64,000 bases of DNA, taken from the NCBI GenBank assembly GCA_963924555.1, contig OZ004594.1, positions 1,705,563-1,769,562 of the forward strand. Direction: 5' to 3'. The notes beneath the pieces were generated by a model. The model was not told the origin of the DNA, made no database searches, and was given only the letters and a program-made list of their open reading frames with translations. The stretch's first letter is position 1; the number at the start of each line of letters is the position of its first letter. Shown here one piece after another: positions 19,698 through 29,815 of this stretch. The translations under genes and the position numbers were made by a program. The DNA comes from Crambe crambe. Lineage: Eukaryota; Porifera; Demospongiae; Poecilosclerida; Crambeidae.

Positions 19698-21902
19698 ATG
19701 GCTGACAGCAAACCTAAGGATGTTGTTGCTAACAAAGCCCTCCAGAAGCTGAAAGACCAGATCACCTGCTCCATCTGCTTGGATACCTACTCTGACCCCA
19801 AGGTCCTTCCCTGCCTCCACATCTACTGCCACAAATGCCTAAGACAGCTACAGCTTCGCTCCATTGATGGACACACAATACAATGTCCAACATGTCGAAA
19901 AGAATCGATCGGAGAGGCAGAAAACTTACCACCTGCTTTCTTCATAGGTCACTTCATTGATGGCTATAACACAATGAGGAAAGCACTGCAGTCAGAGAAG
20001 GTCTATTGCGATAAGTGTCCTGATTCTGAAGCAGTAAGCTTCTGCAAAGACTGTGGAAACTTCATTTGTGATTTATGCCAGATGGTGCATAAGAAATGGC
20101 CAGAGTATTCCAGTCACGTGATTGTGAATATGGATGATATGAAAGAAGATGTGGTCAAACATGTTGTGCCAAAAAAAGAGTTTAAAACATGCTCCCAGCA
20201 TCAAAAGAAGCTTAAGATCTACTGTGAGACTTGTCAAATTCTGATATGTCGAGATTGTATCGTTGGGCAGCATCGTCCACACACTTACCAATTGGTGCAA
20301 GAGGTCGTTGCTGAACATAGAGGGTGTATTCTGTCTCGATTGGAACTTATTCGACATCAAGAGGAGGTCTTGGGGGCTGCTCTAGCTGGCATTGGGGCTC
20401 GGATCGGGGAGGTGAGAGGACAGGGGGAACAGATAAAACGGGAAGTGGAGGAAAAGATACGCCAGTTGCATGGAATACTTGAAGGGAGGAAAGTGGAGTT
20501 ACTTGCACATGTGGATCAGCTTGTCAAAGAAAAGGCGAAATCTCTCTCGTGTCAGATGGACCAGCTAGAAATGTTACAGACTCAAGTATCAAGCTGCATC
20601 CAGTTCACCCACGAGAGTCTACGAAGTGGAACGGATGGAGACATTGTCAGCATAAAAACACCAGTCATCCAACGCATTGATGAGATCCTGAACACTATAA
20701 CTGAAGCCAAAAAAGACCCACAGCAGAAAGCTGACATATACTTCAAATCGACGCAGTATTTAGTATCAGAGTGTCAGCAGTTTGGCCACATAAAGATAAA
20801 TCCAGACGAAATCTCGAAATGCTACGTGGAGTCTGACAGGTTCAAAACGGCAGCTATGAATGAAGAGATCATGATTCCCATCTTTTCATTGAACAAAGAT
20901 GGCAGCAAAAGCTTACACACCCCTGCCAATGCTGGCATGCTCACCAGCACACTGGTTGCAAAGGGTGATGTCCTTCCTAGTCAGGTGATCAGGAAAGTAG
21001 AAGAAAATACATCTATGGTTGCATTTAAGCCTGTCGTCCGAGGAGCGAATCGTGTACATATCAAGGAGAACGGAGAAGATATCGAAGGCAGTCCTTTTCC
21101 TGTGTACGTCTATAATCCTACCCCTACCACAACTATCGAAATCAACAAACCTAACTCCATTCAGATAACTGATAAAGAGCTGATAGTTGTAGGAAGCACC
21201 GAGCATGTTAGCATCTACTCCAAGGATGGCAAGACACTCAGGTCTTTCAAGCTGAAAGGAAAAGAGCTGCCGCAGCCTTATGGTTCTTCTATTGATAGCG
21301 AAGGATTCCTGCTGATCACAGACAAGTCGAATTCCTGTGTGACTAAGTGTACGCTGGATGGTATCATTATCACATCCGTGGGTAAGAAGGGAAACCAACC
21401 GCTGGAGTTCAATGGAGTTTGTGGCATCGCAACGAACAAAACAACCGGGAAAGTTTACATAGCTGATCGCAATAACCACAGAATCCAAGTGCTGAACTCT
21501 GACCTTACATTCAGCCATTTTCTAAAGAGAGGGCTCCACCAACCACATGATGTGGCAGTGGGTGGTGATGGCAGTGTGTATGTATCAGATATTTACTACA
21601 ATCAGATACGAGTCTTCAGTCCCAAAGGTGAATATATCAGAGAGTTTGGAAACAGAGAAAACGACAATGGTAATTTGAAATGTCCCACAGGGCTATGCGC
21701 CGACTCTAATAACAATATTTTTGTTTCCGATCATGGCAACCATCGGATCTGCATGTTCGATACCAAGGGAGAGTTCTTTTTTTCATTTGGCAAGCGTGGA
21801 CAAGAGCCAGGAGAGTTTGCAAGCCCTTACGGCATAGCTTCTGATAGCGAAGGGGTGATACATGTAGCCGACTACGGGAACAATAGAGTCCAAATCTTCT
21901 AA
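19698..21902 (+). CDS. TRIM-NHL protein, RING/B-box1/B-box2/coiled-coil/filamin/NHL (734 aa)
   Basis: Single open exon. The RING finger has C24-C27-C39-H41-C44-C47-C63-C66 (CSICLDTYSDPKVLPCLHIY, then CPTC). B-box 1 lies at about 103-141 and B-box 2 at about 165-195 (CSQHQKKLKIYC...CRDC...H). A coiled coil spans about 205-310, a filamin/ABP280 repeat about 365-470, and six NHL repeats run to the C-terminus (VADYGNNRVQIF). This is the complete architecture of the TRIM2/TRIM3/TRIM71 class, whose members are E3 ubiquitin ligases or RNA regulators. Codon use is more GC-rich than in the RING-less neighbours, suggesting it is the older, more constrained member. The assignment to one vertebrate orthologue is not possible from the sequence alone. 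Confidence 0.92.
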   Translation: MADSKPKDVVANKALQKLKDQITCSICLDTYSDPKVLPCLHIYCHKCLRQLQLRSIDGHTIQCPTCRKESIGEAENLPPAFFIGHFIDGYNTMRKALQSEKVYCDKCPDSEAVSFCKDCGNFICDLCQMVHKKWPEYSSHVIVNMDDMKEDVVKHVVPKKEFKTCSQHQKKLKIYCETCQILICRDCIVGQHRPHTYQLVQEVVAEHRGCILSRLELIRHQEEVLGAALAGIGARIGEVRGQGEQIKREVEEKIRQLHGILEGRKVELLAHVDQLVKEKAKSLSCQMDQLEMLQTQVSSCIQFTHESLRSGTDGDIVSIKTPVIQRIDEILNTITEAKKDPQQKADIYFKSTQYLVSECQQFGHIKINPDEISKCYVESDRFKTAAMNEEIMIPIFSLNKDGSKSLHTPANAGMLTSTLVAKGDVLPSQVIRKVEENTSMVAFKPVVRGANRVHIKENGEDIEGSPFPVYVYNPTPTTTIEINKPNSIQITDKELIVVGSTEHVSIYSKDGKTLRSFKLKGKELPQPYGSSIDSEGFLLITDKSNSCVTKCTLDGIIITSVGKKGNQPLEFNGVCGIATNKTTGKVYIADRNNHRIQVLNSDLTFSHFLKRGLHQPHDVAVGGDGSVYVSDIYYNQIRVFSPKGEYIREFGNRENDNGNLKCPTGLCADSNNNIFVSDHGNHRICMFDTKGEFFFSFGKRGQEPGEFASPYGIASDSEGVIHVADYGNNRVQIF

Positions 21903-21959
21903 TGCTAATACTTAAATTATATTATTTGTTGTATCATTGTAAAAACTTGAAAATTTATA

Positions 21960-22200
21960 TTAAAATAATGAGTGTTTTTTTAGTATTGGGACCTACCTTA
22001 ATACTGATTACTAGTTCATAATTATACCAATACAGTACTTAGGATATCATAGTACTGGGACCTACCTTCAAAAACTATGATTACATCTTGAAAATCACTT
22101 TCCATAATAATTACTAGCATTGGGACCTACCTTTGAATACCAAGCAAAACCTATGACTATTATACTAACTAAAGAACTGTAATTAACATGATAATTACTA
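21960..22200. repeat. Dispersed short repeats (TTGGGACCTACCTT) downstream of PICK1
   Basis: The motif AGTA[T/C]TGGGACCTACCTT is found near 21983, 22047 and 22118, at spacings of about 65-70 bp. On the - strand it reads AAGGTAGGTCCCA, containing a GTAGGT donor-like core. The function is unknown. It occupies the place where the remaining PICK1 exons would be expected. Confidence 0.55.
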
Positions 22201-22208
22201 GGGTTTAC

Positions 22209-23751
22209 CTCTATGTGCCTCAGTGAGGGACTTGATTCCAATGAGGAAAGAGCGAGCACGCTGGGCTATACCTGAAAACACACACACCCCAAGCATAACA
22301 GTGAGAGCATGCATGACGGCACACATATCACTCACCTCTATACACCCTGGCATTCTTCTCCAAGTTATCCACCTTCTTCACTAGTTTATCTAAGGAAAGA
22401 ATTAAAGAATGGTAACTACTCAACATTACTCTCTCATCCCAAATATAAACCATCCATGCACACACATAACACACACACAAGTCCATGACATGTCGACGTC
22501 AACAGCATGTGACATCACCTGTACATGTAATCTACATGTTCCATATAACCACAGGCACAGATGCACACACACACACAGAAACAGACAGTTCAGGCATACC
22601 ATTGACTAGTACAGCTCTGCTGAGTCCCAGGGAGTCTGCTGTGCTGTCGTTCATCTTTTCCACCAAACGGTGCTTCACTTTCTTTATCGCTGCAATAGAA
22701 AAACATGAGAATTGTTAATATTAAGTTACAGTTATTGATGATACTTACAAATGTCCATGCCCTTTCCCTTTGGAGGCTCAATCCTATTAAAGTTGATTGT
22801 TATCTTCCCCTACAAATGGAATACAAAGTCACAAGACATTCAATTTGATTGGCCATTATAAAGATTTGGTTGGATTCTGTAATACTTAAAATACTGAGAA
22901 TTTGGTCAGTGACCAGCAGATAGTTACTCAACTGATGGAACAAAAAAAAAGAGAAGAGAATTATGTTATCTTCCCCTACATGAATGGACAGTGAACTATT
23001 TTGAGTCAGTGGCCTAGTAGAATCTTTCCCTCCTGCTTAATTTTTACTGACCTTTTCTCCCTGGATGATGTCAGCTGCTTGTTTCCTGGAGAGACCCCTG
23101 AGGCTGACTCCATTCACCATGACTAGCTCATCTCCAGGACTCAGTGAACCGTCTTCGTACGCTGGAGTCCGATGAAATACCTGGAGGGGAGGGGAGGGGA
23201 GGAAGGGAGGGAAGAGAATGAAAAGAAAGATAGAGAAAGGGAATAAGTACATCATGTGAATGAGCCCAGTAATACTGCTTCCATTGTATGTGATGTGTGA
23301 AAGACTTCCTTAGAATTTGAATAAAAAGTGTCATAAAGTATCTCTATTCAAAGTGCTAGAATAAACGCATGACTTATACACTGAGTTTCATCACTGCTTA
23401 ACGCATGACTTATACACTGAGTTTCATCACTGCTTAAAGCAACTGGACTCCATAAAAAAGATGGCCAAGGCCCAAATACAAAAATGTTTACTAAGGCCAT
23501 GAATGTTGTTAATGTTCATGAATATCACATGGCACACGTGGAATGTCTGTTACTACACTACACTATACTATACTCTGTTGGATTATCAGGGATTTTAGTG
23601 GTCTCACAGCTGAGAATTGAGATAAGAGGTTTTAATGATGCAATATTATTACCTGGACAACGTACAAAACCGGACACATTGGAGCTCCTCCTCCTATGCT
23701 GATTCCTATCATGTTATTCTTCCCCTTCACTAGTGTCACAGACCTCGACAT
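22209..23751 (-). CDS. PICK1: PICK1 orthologue (PDZ + start of BAR domain), 3' incomplete
   Basis: Exons on the - strand: 23653-23751, 23052-23180, 22749-22809, 22600-22689, 22336-22389 and 22209-22271, in consistent phase. Start ATG is at 23749-23751. The PDZ domain begins SVTLVKGKNNMIGISIGGGA and continues VFHRTPAYEDGSLSPGDELV. The BAR-adjacent helix IKKVKHRLVEKM and LGLSRAVLVNG match PICK1 closely. PICK1 links protein kinase C and receptor tails to curved membranes. After EAHRG the known family continues for about 200 residues of BAR domain, but no further exon is visible before the TRIM gene: the next acceptor candidate leads straight to a stop. The gene is either truncated or has distant 3' exons. 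Confidence 0.85.
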
Positions 23752-24055
23752 CACTGTATTAAACTGTCACAACGACTGAGGAACCAAAATATCGTCAGAG
23801 AGATGGAAGTACGAACGACTTTATAGAGTTTGGAGAAAGAGCTTGTTGGTTATTCCACCCCTGTATCTTTATCGCTTCTTCTCGACCAATACCACTAAAC
23901 TGCTATATTGAGAAATGTTTATATTTCTAAATAGAGCCCACCGTTGTAATCCACAAGAGGGCGTGTCTAGTATTATAAGAAGGCGTACCCTAGCAAGGGC
24001 CAGCTGCGAACTCCTGTGATGCACAGGCTGTGAATAAGCACAAATTTACTGTAGT
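23752..24055. promoter_or_regulatory. Divergent promoter region PICK1 / PH-START
   Basis: 304 bp between the two divergent start codons. There is no TATA box and no gene. Both promoters must lie here. Confidence 0.5.
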
Positions 24056-27000
24056 ATGGCGTCTTTAAAAAAGAAGAGAAAGGGCGCTAGCGTTGCATCC
24101 ATGTCTACTGCTGAAACAGGTGAGATCGATCAGCATGTCTACTGCTTTAGCTGGTAGCCATATTAACGTTTGATCCTCCAGGGCTGGGTACTGTGATACT
24201 TCATGAAGGCTTTTGCACCAAGGAGAGTGGCACAGCCTTTCTAGGCAAAACCAACTGGAGGAAGCGATGGTTCAAACTCACCCAAAGGAGAAAAGATGTA
24301 CTCCTAGAGTATTACAAGTAAGAGAGTAATTAATTATTGATCAATGCAGCCTGCAAGTTCTTCCTTCCATTTTTAGCACAATTCAGTGAATGTATTTTTA
24401 TAAACTGGTGTCAGCTTTTTTATAGTGTGCATATCATAACATTTAATGAGCCTGCAAGTTCTTCCTTCCATTTTTAGCACAATTCAGTGAATGTATTTTT
24501 ATAAACTGGTGTCAGCTTTTTTATAGTGTGCATATCATAACATTGAATGGACACTTTACTGTTTTCAATCCAACTGTTACGCTATCTATTTAGCTAACAT
24601 ATGTCATCATTTCAAACCGTGCCTGTCACTAGTAGTCCCCTATCGTAGACAACAGTGTAATGAGTATATGGAGCTAAAGTGGGAGTAGTTGAAACGTGCC
24701 GACAACACTACCAGGGATCTTTCCATATTGATAGCATACCCTCTATTATGGTACATGTGGGTTAGTTATGACATAGGTTCATAAACTGCTGTCAACCAGG
24801 GATCTTTCCATGTTGATAGTATATGATTATATACCTGACCTGACTGCTCAGCTGTTGGTACTAGTTAATTATGACATAGGTTCTGTCAGCCATGGCCTAT
24901 ATTATGATACGCCCACAATAATAATTATGGTTGGTTGTCATTAATATTTTGTTCAGTTATGACATAGGTTCATAAACAGCTTTCCATGTTGATAATACCT
25001 CTTTACGTATTGTGATGCACCCACAATGACACTTTAATGACCACTTCGTCCCTAATTAATTATGACAACACATGGGTTCATCAACAGCAGGGATCTTTCC
25101 ATACTGACGCCCACAATAATGTGGTTCTTATCCAAATGCTCAGCTAATTTTCGACATAGGTTCATAAACTGCTGATCTCTCCATATTGATAGTTAAAGTA
25201 ATAACATTTCACATCGTAATGATCTGTTTGTTATGGTAGTGCAGTAATGGTGTAGGTTCGTAAACCGTCATACATGCATTGCCTCGAAGGCATTTGTAGT
25301 GAAGTACAATGTAGCTATGACTTGCCAATGTTATGACATTGTATGGTTGAGTGTAACACTATGTTTGACATCGTATGGTTGAGTGTAACACTATGTATGA
25401 CATTGTATGGTTGAGTGTGACACTATGTATGACATTGTATGGTTGAGTGTAACACTATGTATGACATTGTATGGTTGAGTGTGACACTATGTATGACATT
25501 GTATGGTTTAGTGTGACACTATGTTTGACATTGTATGGTTTAGTGTGACACTATTATTGCCTGAGTATATTATTATAACTTGCCATTATGACATTTCATG
25601 TTTATTATTTAAAAAAAACAACCTTTCTATTTCAATTCTCTCAGAGGTAAACATGACAGGACTCCCGCAGGATCAGTGAAGTTGGATGTCACATGTGAGT
25701 TCCCAGATACTTATCTACCTTCTGGTTCCTTTAGAGTTGACATACATAATCAGTATGATTACATACAAGGGGGAGCTCCCTCTAATTAAGTGTCATTGTG
25801 TAGCCACCTTACATAGGACGTAATGACTACAAAGGGGAACCCCCTCTAATTAAGATCATTGTGTGAAGAGGCTAAGCATGCACTCACCACCTAAGACTCA
25901 AAGTAGCTAGCTAGTCCTTTGACCTTCCAGAAGTCATTCCTGTTATCCATTTACAGATTGTACTCGGCAGTTGGAGTCCCACGAAAAGCCCTACCCCAAT
26001 TGCTTTGCTGTGGGTCCTTTGATAGACGATGGTGCTCTTCGTACATATTACATCTCCTGTCGTAAGTTGGTAGAGTACAAACTGAGTTACGTAGTAAGTA
26101 GAAATCAGCACACCTTTCCCCTCTTACAATGAGAAGTTTTGTTGCTATTGATGGACACACTCTTGTGGGATATCAAATAAATACCATTATTAAGTGTGAA
26201 TGTGATTAGTGGTTTTTGATTTGCTGTGAAAAAGTGTTGCACCATCTAGAACTCCCCCCAAAAAAAATGCAGTATTGCTTTTCCCCAACAGTTCAGTTTT
26301 ACCAGTTAAAGTAAATACAACAGAAACATTTCATGTGGGGACCGGAGGAAGCTGGCCTAATTGGAGAGGTACTCTGTGGCTTTTGCATTTCAGGAAAAAG
26401 AGATTCCATATGGCATAAACATTCTTTGTTGGGACTGGAAGAAGCTGGCCTAATTGGAGAGGTATACTTTGTGGCTTTTGCATTTCAGGAAAAGAGTGCA
26501 TATATCTACTCATAGAACTTGATTCTAGCAGAACCTTTTCATGCTGACCAGAGGAAGCTGGCCTAATTGGAGAGGTACTCTATTTCAGGAAAAAGAGATT
26601 CCACATGTGCATAAATATTATCTACTTATAGAACTTGATTCTGGTTTAGTATCTTGATATGGAGGTATCCCATGGTTACAAGGGTACTGCTGAAAAAAAT
26701 TCAACTGTAAAATCTGTGGATTTAGTTACTGTGTTATGGAAGGCGTCTCAAATTCTTTGAACTTTTCCTTGTCATGCTGGCTGTAGATTTTGGAAGACCT
26801 ATGTAGTAAAGATAGGAGAGAATGGTTTATACTGATGAACTTTGACCTGATCCAGCAAAACTTCCATCATGTATATAAATACTATTATCTCTACACCAAA
26901 TTTCAAGACCTGAGCTAAAATGTATCAGTGTGGTGCAAAAACATTGACACAGGATCTCTCATTAATACATACATATATGACTAGTTTATCACCTGAGCCT

Positions 27001-29335
27001 ACGTAGAGAGTGCTAATGTACTCTCTCTTTACTGTAATGGCCACACTGGACCATGTGAACTTTTTTATCTACTAAGTTCCTTCCTCTAACCCTATGTACC
27101 ACAGCTAGTGACCTTATTATAACATGGGGTCATTTTCCCTTAGGTTCCAGTACAGTATCCAACCAAAGAACATTAAAAGCTATTTTTTTGAATTTTGTTT
27201 CTACAGCCACTTTGTTAGCCATGCAAGAATGGATGACAGTTATTGATGCGGCCATTCAAGGAGTGCCCGAGCAAGCCAAACGTAGGATGAGAACCGTCAC
27301 CAACCACTTCAGCTTGCGAAAGAAATCTCACGTCCAAAGTGCAAACAGTAAATTGCGATCGCAGAGTAGTATATCTGAGAGTTTGGAAGAGAGAGGAGGG
27401 TTGGACCTCTCGTCAGTGACTGATGGGGCAGTGTTGGGGCAGGAAGAAGCTGCAAGTGTGGCAGTTGTGGATCATCAAGAGTAAGCAATGAATGTTCTAT
27501 AGAGAAGGCTCAGTATTAATTTTGAACAGAGAATAGTCCTCAGGTAGAGAGTGACACAGCAAAAAAAGTGATTTGATATGTGAACACATATTACTGAGAT
27601 TAGCTTGCTACTGACTCATTAAAAGTAGAGGCTAAAAAATTACTATGTTAATTACCCGGCCCCTTCTTACTTATCCTTTGTATGTATGTATGTATGCTGA
27701 TTCTAAAATTCTGTTATCTTTTCTCTATAATGCCAGTGAGGTAATTCAATATTTTGCTTCTTTGTAGACTCAAGCGTGATGACTTGAGTGATGATGAAGT
27801 GTGTGCAGAAGCCGAGATCAGTGACGCTGAAGACGAAGATGAGGAAGATGAGGAGGAAGAGGAGGAGGCGAGAGGAGGAGCGAAGGGGAAAGGGGGAGCG
27901 AGAAGAAAGAACACCAGGAAATACGAGTGTCCGGAGAGTGGTCTCAAACCCTCGTCAAGATTGATACTTTATGATAATCAAGTCTGGAGAATGGAGGTAA
28001 GTGCTCCAATTTACATGAGTCTGAAATCGATGAAGTAAACAACAAGCAAACAAGCAAACAAATACAACATGCAAACAAACAAACAAACAAACAAACACAA
28101 TAAGCAAGCAAACAAAGAAACCTTTCACTGCAGCACTGGAAGGAACTCTGCATCTTGACTCGCACTCTGAGATGGAGTAAGCGGGATACCAAAGATGGCA
28201 TCACTATCAGTCGCACTAAGTTCGGGAGAAGCTCGGGAGGCTACGCTGTGATGAAGTTGGACGGAATCCTAGCCTCCGATCCCGAGACCGTCTTCAACTT
28301 CCTCAAGATCAGCACACAACAGGGAGGGAAGGTGTGAAATTTGTACTGGAGATCTCAATACTACCATTGTACAGATGAGAAATAGAAATAGACAAGCCTG
28401 GTGATGATTTGATAGTCAGCACCAATGCAATCACTGATATTACCAGAAATTAGTCTTAAGTCCATCATGTCCATTTATATTGTCATGGGATAAAATTTCC
28501 ATGGTTTTGTGAACCATATTATAGGTGGGAGAGTCTGATTACATGAAAATTATTTTTGTTTGATGGGTCTTTCCACATACACACACACACACATAGCTGG
28601 ATTACATTTTCAGGAATGAAACTTTGCTGGATGAAATTGAAGGTAAAATGAAAATAACTTTGCAACTCCATGTGATAACAATGAACTGTTTGTACACTTT
28701 GCAGAAGAGCCTAAGGCTACGCTCATCTTCAACCAGTTCCAGCTGCCACTCCCACGAATCTCCACACGGGACGTGGTGGCCATGAAGATGTGGATCCCAG
28801 AATATCTCACCTCTGATGGCACTTGTGGTAAGCATCTCAAAGTGTGTTAGTTTTTACTTGTGCTCTTGAAGCGAGTGCTACTGACTGCAAGAAGAGAAAA
28901 TATTACTGGCTAAAAGATTAACAGAACCTTCGTTACTCATACTAACCATCATCACACGCAATATCCCTTCTCTTTCCCTCTCTCTCTCTCTCTGCAGGTA
29001 TGGTGATGTATTCTATTGATCACCCACAAGCTCCGCCCCCAGAGAAGGTAATAATTGAATTATCTAATTACAAGCAAGGTGAAAAAAAATTTTTCCAACA
29101 ATGTATAGGACTCTAGGAGAATCAACATCAACACTTCAGGTTTAGTTCTCGAGGTTCATCCTGGACCTGGTATGTGCCTACTGGTGTGTCTCATTCTCAT
29201 TCCATTACTATTTTTAAATCTTGTGACAGATGGAGCTTTGCACACACACATGACCATATTGATGAGGTTGGCTCTGTATGGGGCCCTCCATAGAATGCTG
29301 AAAGGAGCATACAATTCAGGTATCGAATACAGTGC

Positions 29336-29426
<91 letters not shown>

Positions 29427-29569
29427 ACCTCTTCTTCTTCTTATCAATAATTATTATAATATAAACTCCAAATAACATCTTTCCAGGTCTGCTGAAGCTA
29501 GGACTGAGAACCACTTTTCAACACATTCAAGAACAGTTACAAAGATTCATCGATCTTACAGACATCTAG
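24056..29569 (+). CDS. PH domain + START domain protein (about 502 aa)
   Basis: Thirteen exons with consistent phases: 24056-24119, 24182-24317, 25645-25694, 25957-26061, 27207-27480, 27768-27996, 28134-28331, 28597-28642, 28705-28827, 28998-29047, 29109-29169, 29230-29319 and 29487-29569. A basic N-terminus (MASLKKKRKG) precedes a PH domain (EGFCTKESGTAFLGKTNWRK to MQEWMTVIDAAIQ), a serine-rich then highly acidic linker (DEDEEDEEEEEEARGG), and a START lipid-binding domain (HWKELCILTRTLRWSKRD to the C-terminal helix TTFQHIQEQLQRFIDLTDI). The order PH-linker-START is that of the ceramide transfer protein CERT, but no FFAT motif is evident in the linker. It probably moves or senses a lipid at a membrane; the ligand is unknown. 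Confidence 0.8.
24340..25560. repeat. Minisatellites in intron 2 of the PH-START gene
   Basis: About 96 bp are tandemly duplicated at 24347-24545 (CCTGCAAGTTCTTCCTTCCA unit). Degenerate repeats around GGGATCTTTCCATATTGATA follow at 24712-25200. A 32-bp unit (GACATTGTATGGTTGAGTGT plus AACACTATGTAT) is then repeated about seven times at 25330-25555. This accounts for most of a 1.3 kb intron in a gene whose other introns are mostly short. Confidence 0.8.
26330..26640. repeat. Tandem repeat, three units, in intron 4 of the PH-START gene
   Basis: Units of 85-105 bp share GAGGAAGCTGGCCTAATTGG..AGAGGTA[C/T]A[C/T]T and TTTCAGGAAAAAGAG, beginning near 26340, 26430 and 26552. Confidence 0.75.
28030..28116. 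repeat. (CAAA)n microsatellite
   Basis: Degenerate AAACAAGC/AAACAAAC repeats in intron 6 of the PH-START gene, ending just before exon 7. Confidence 0.8.
29339..29422. repeat. (CT)n microsatellite, 84 bp
   Basis: Uninterrupted TC dinucleotides in the last intron of the PH-START gene, 64 bp before the acceptor of its final exon. Confidence 0.95.
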
Positions 29570-29815
29570 CTAGCAGTTCTCTACAATATTTTTATGCATT
29601 CATGGCCAGCTATGCAAACAGTCACATGTAGCTTGCTTTTATTCTATTATATCTTTTTATATACAATCTTATAATAATTGAGTTAAAATACTCGTTTAGA
29701 TAATGAGATTAAGTGATATACTGGCAAGGTAATTATATGTATATACATCCCCGGCAGTAAAGTCATGTTGTATTCTTTGGTATGTATGTTGCCATCATTA
29801 TGAAGAGTGTCGTGT
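29570..29815. other. Convergent 3' spacer PH-START / IRSp53-like
   Basis: AT-rich region holding both 3' ends. No gene is seen. Confidence 0.4.

Noticed and set aside
20913-21518. 201-codon - strand ORF opposite the RING TRIM gene
   Set aside because: A shadow frame of a strongly conserved + strand coding region.
25330-25555. Possible CRISPR-like array (32-bp repeat, about seven copies)
   Set aside because: The repeats are contiguous with no unique spacers, inside an intron of an animal gene: a minisatellite.
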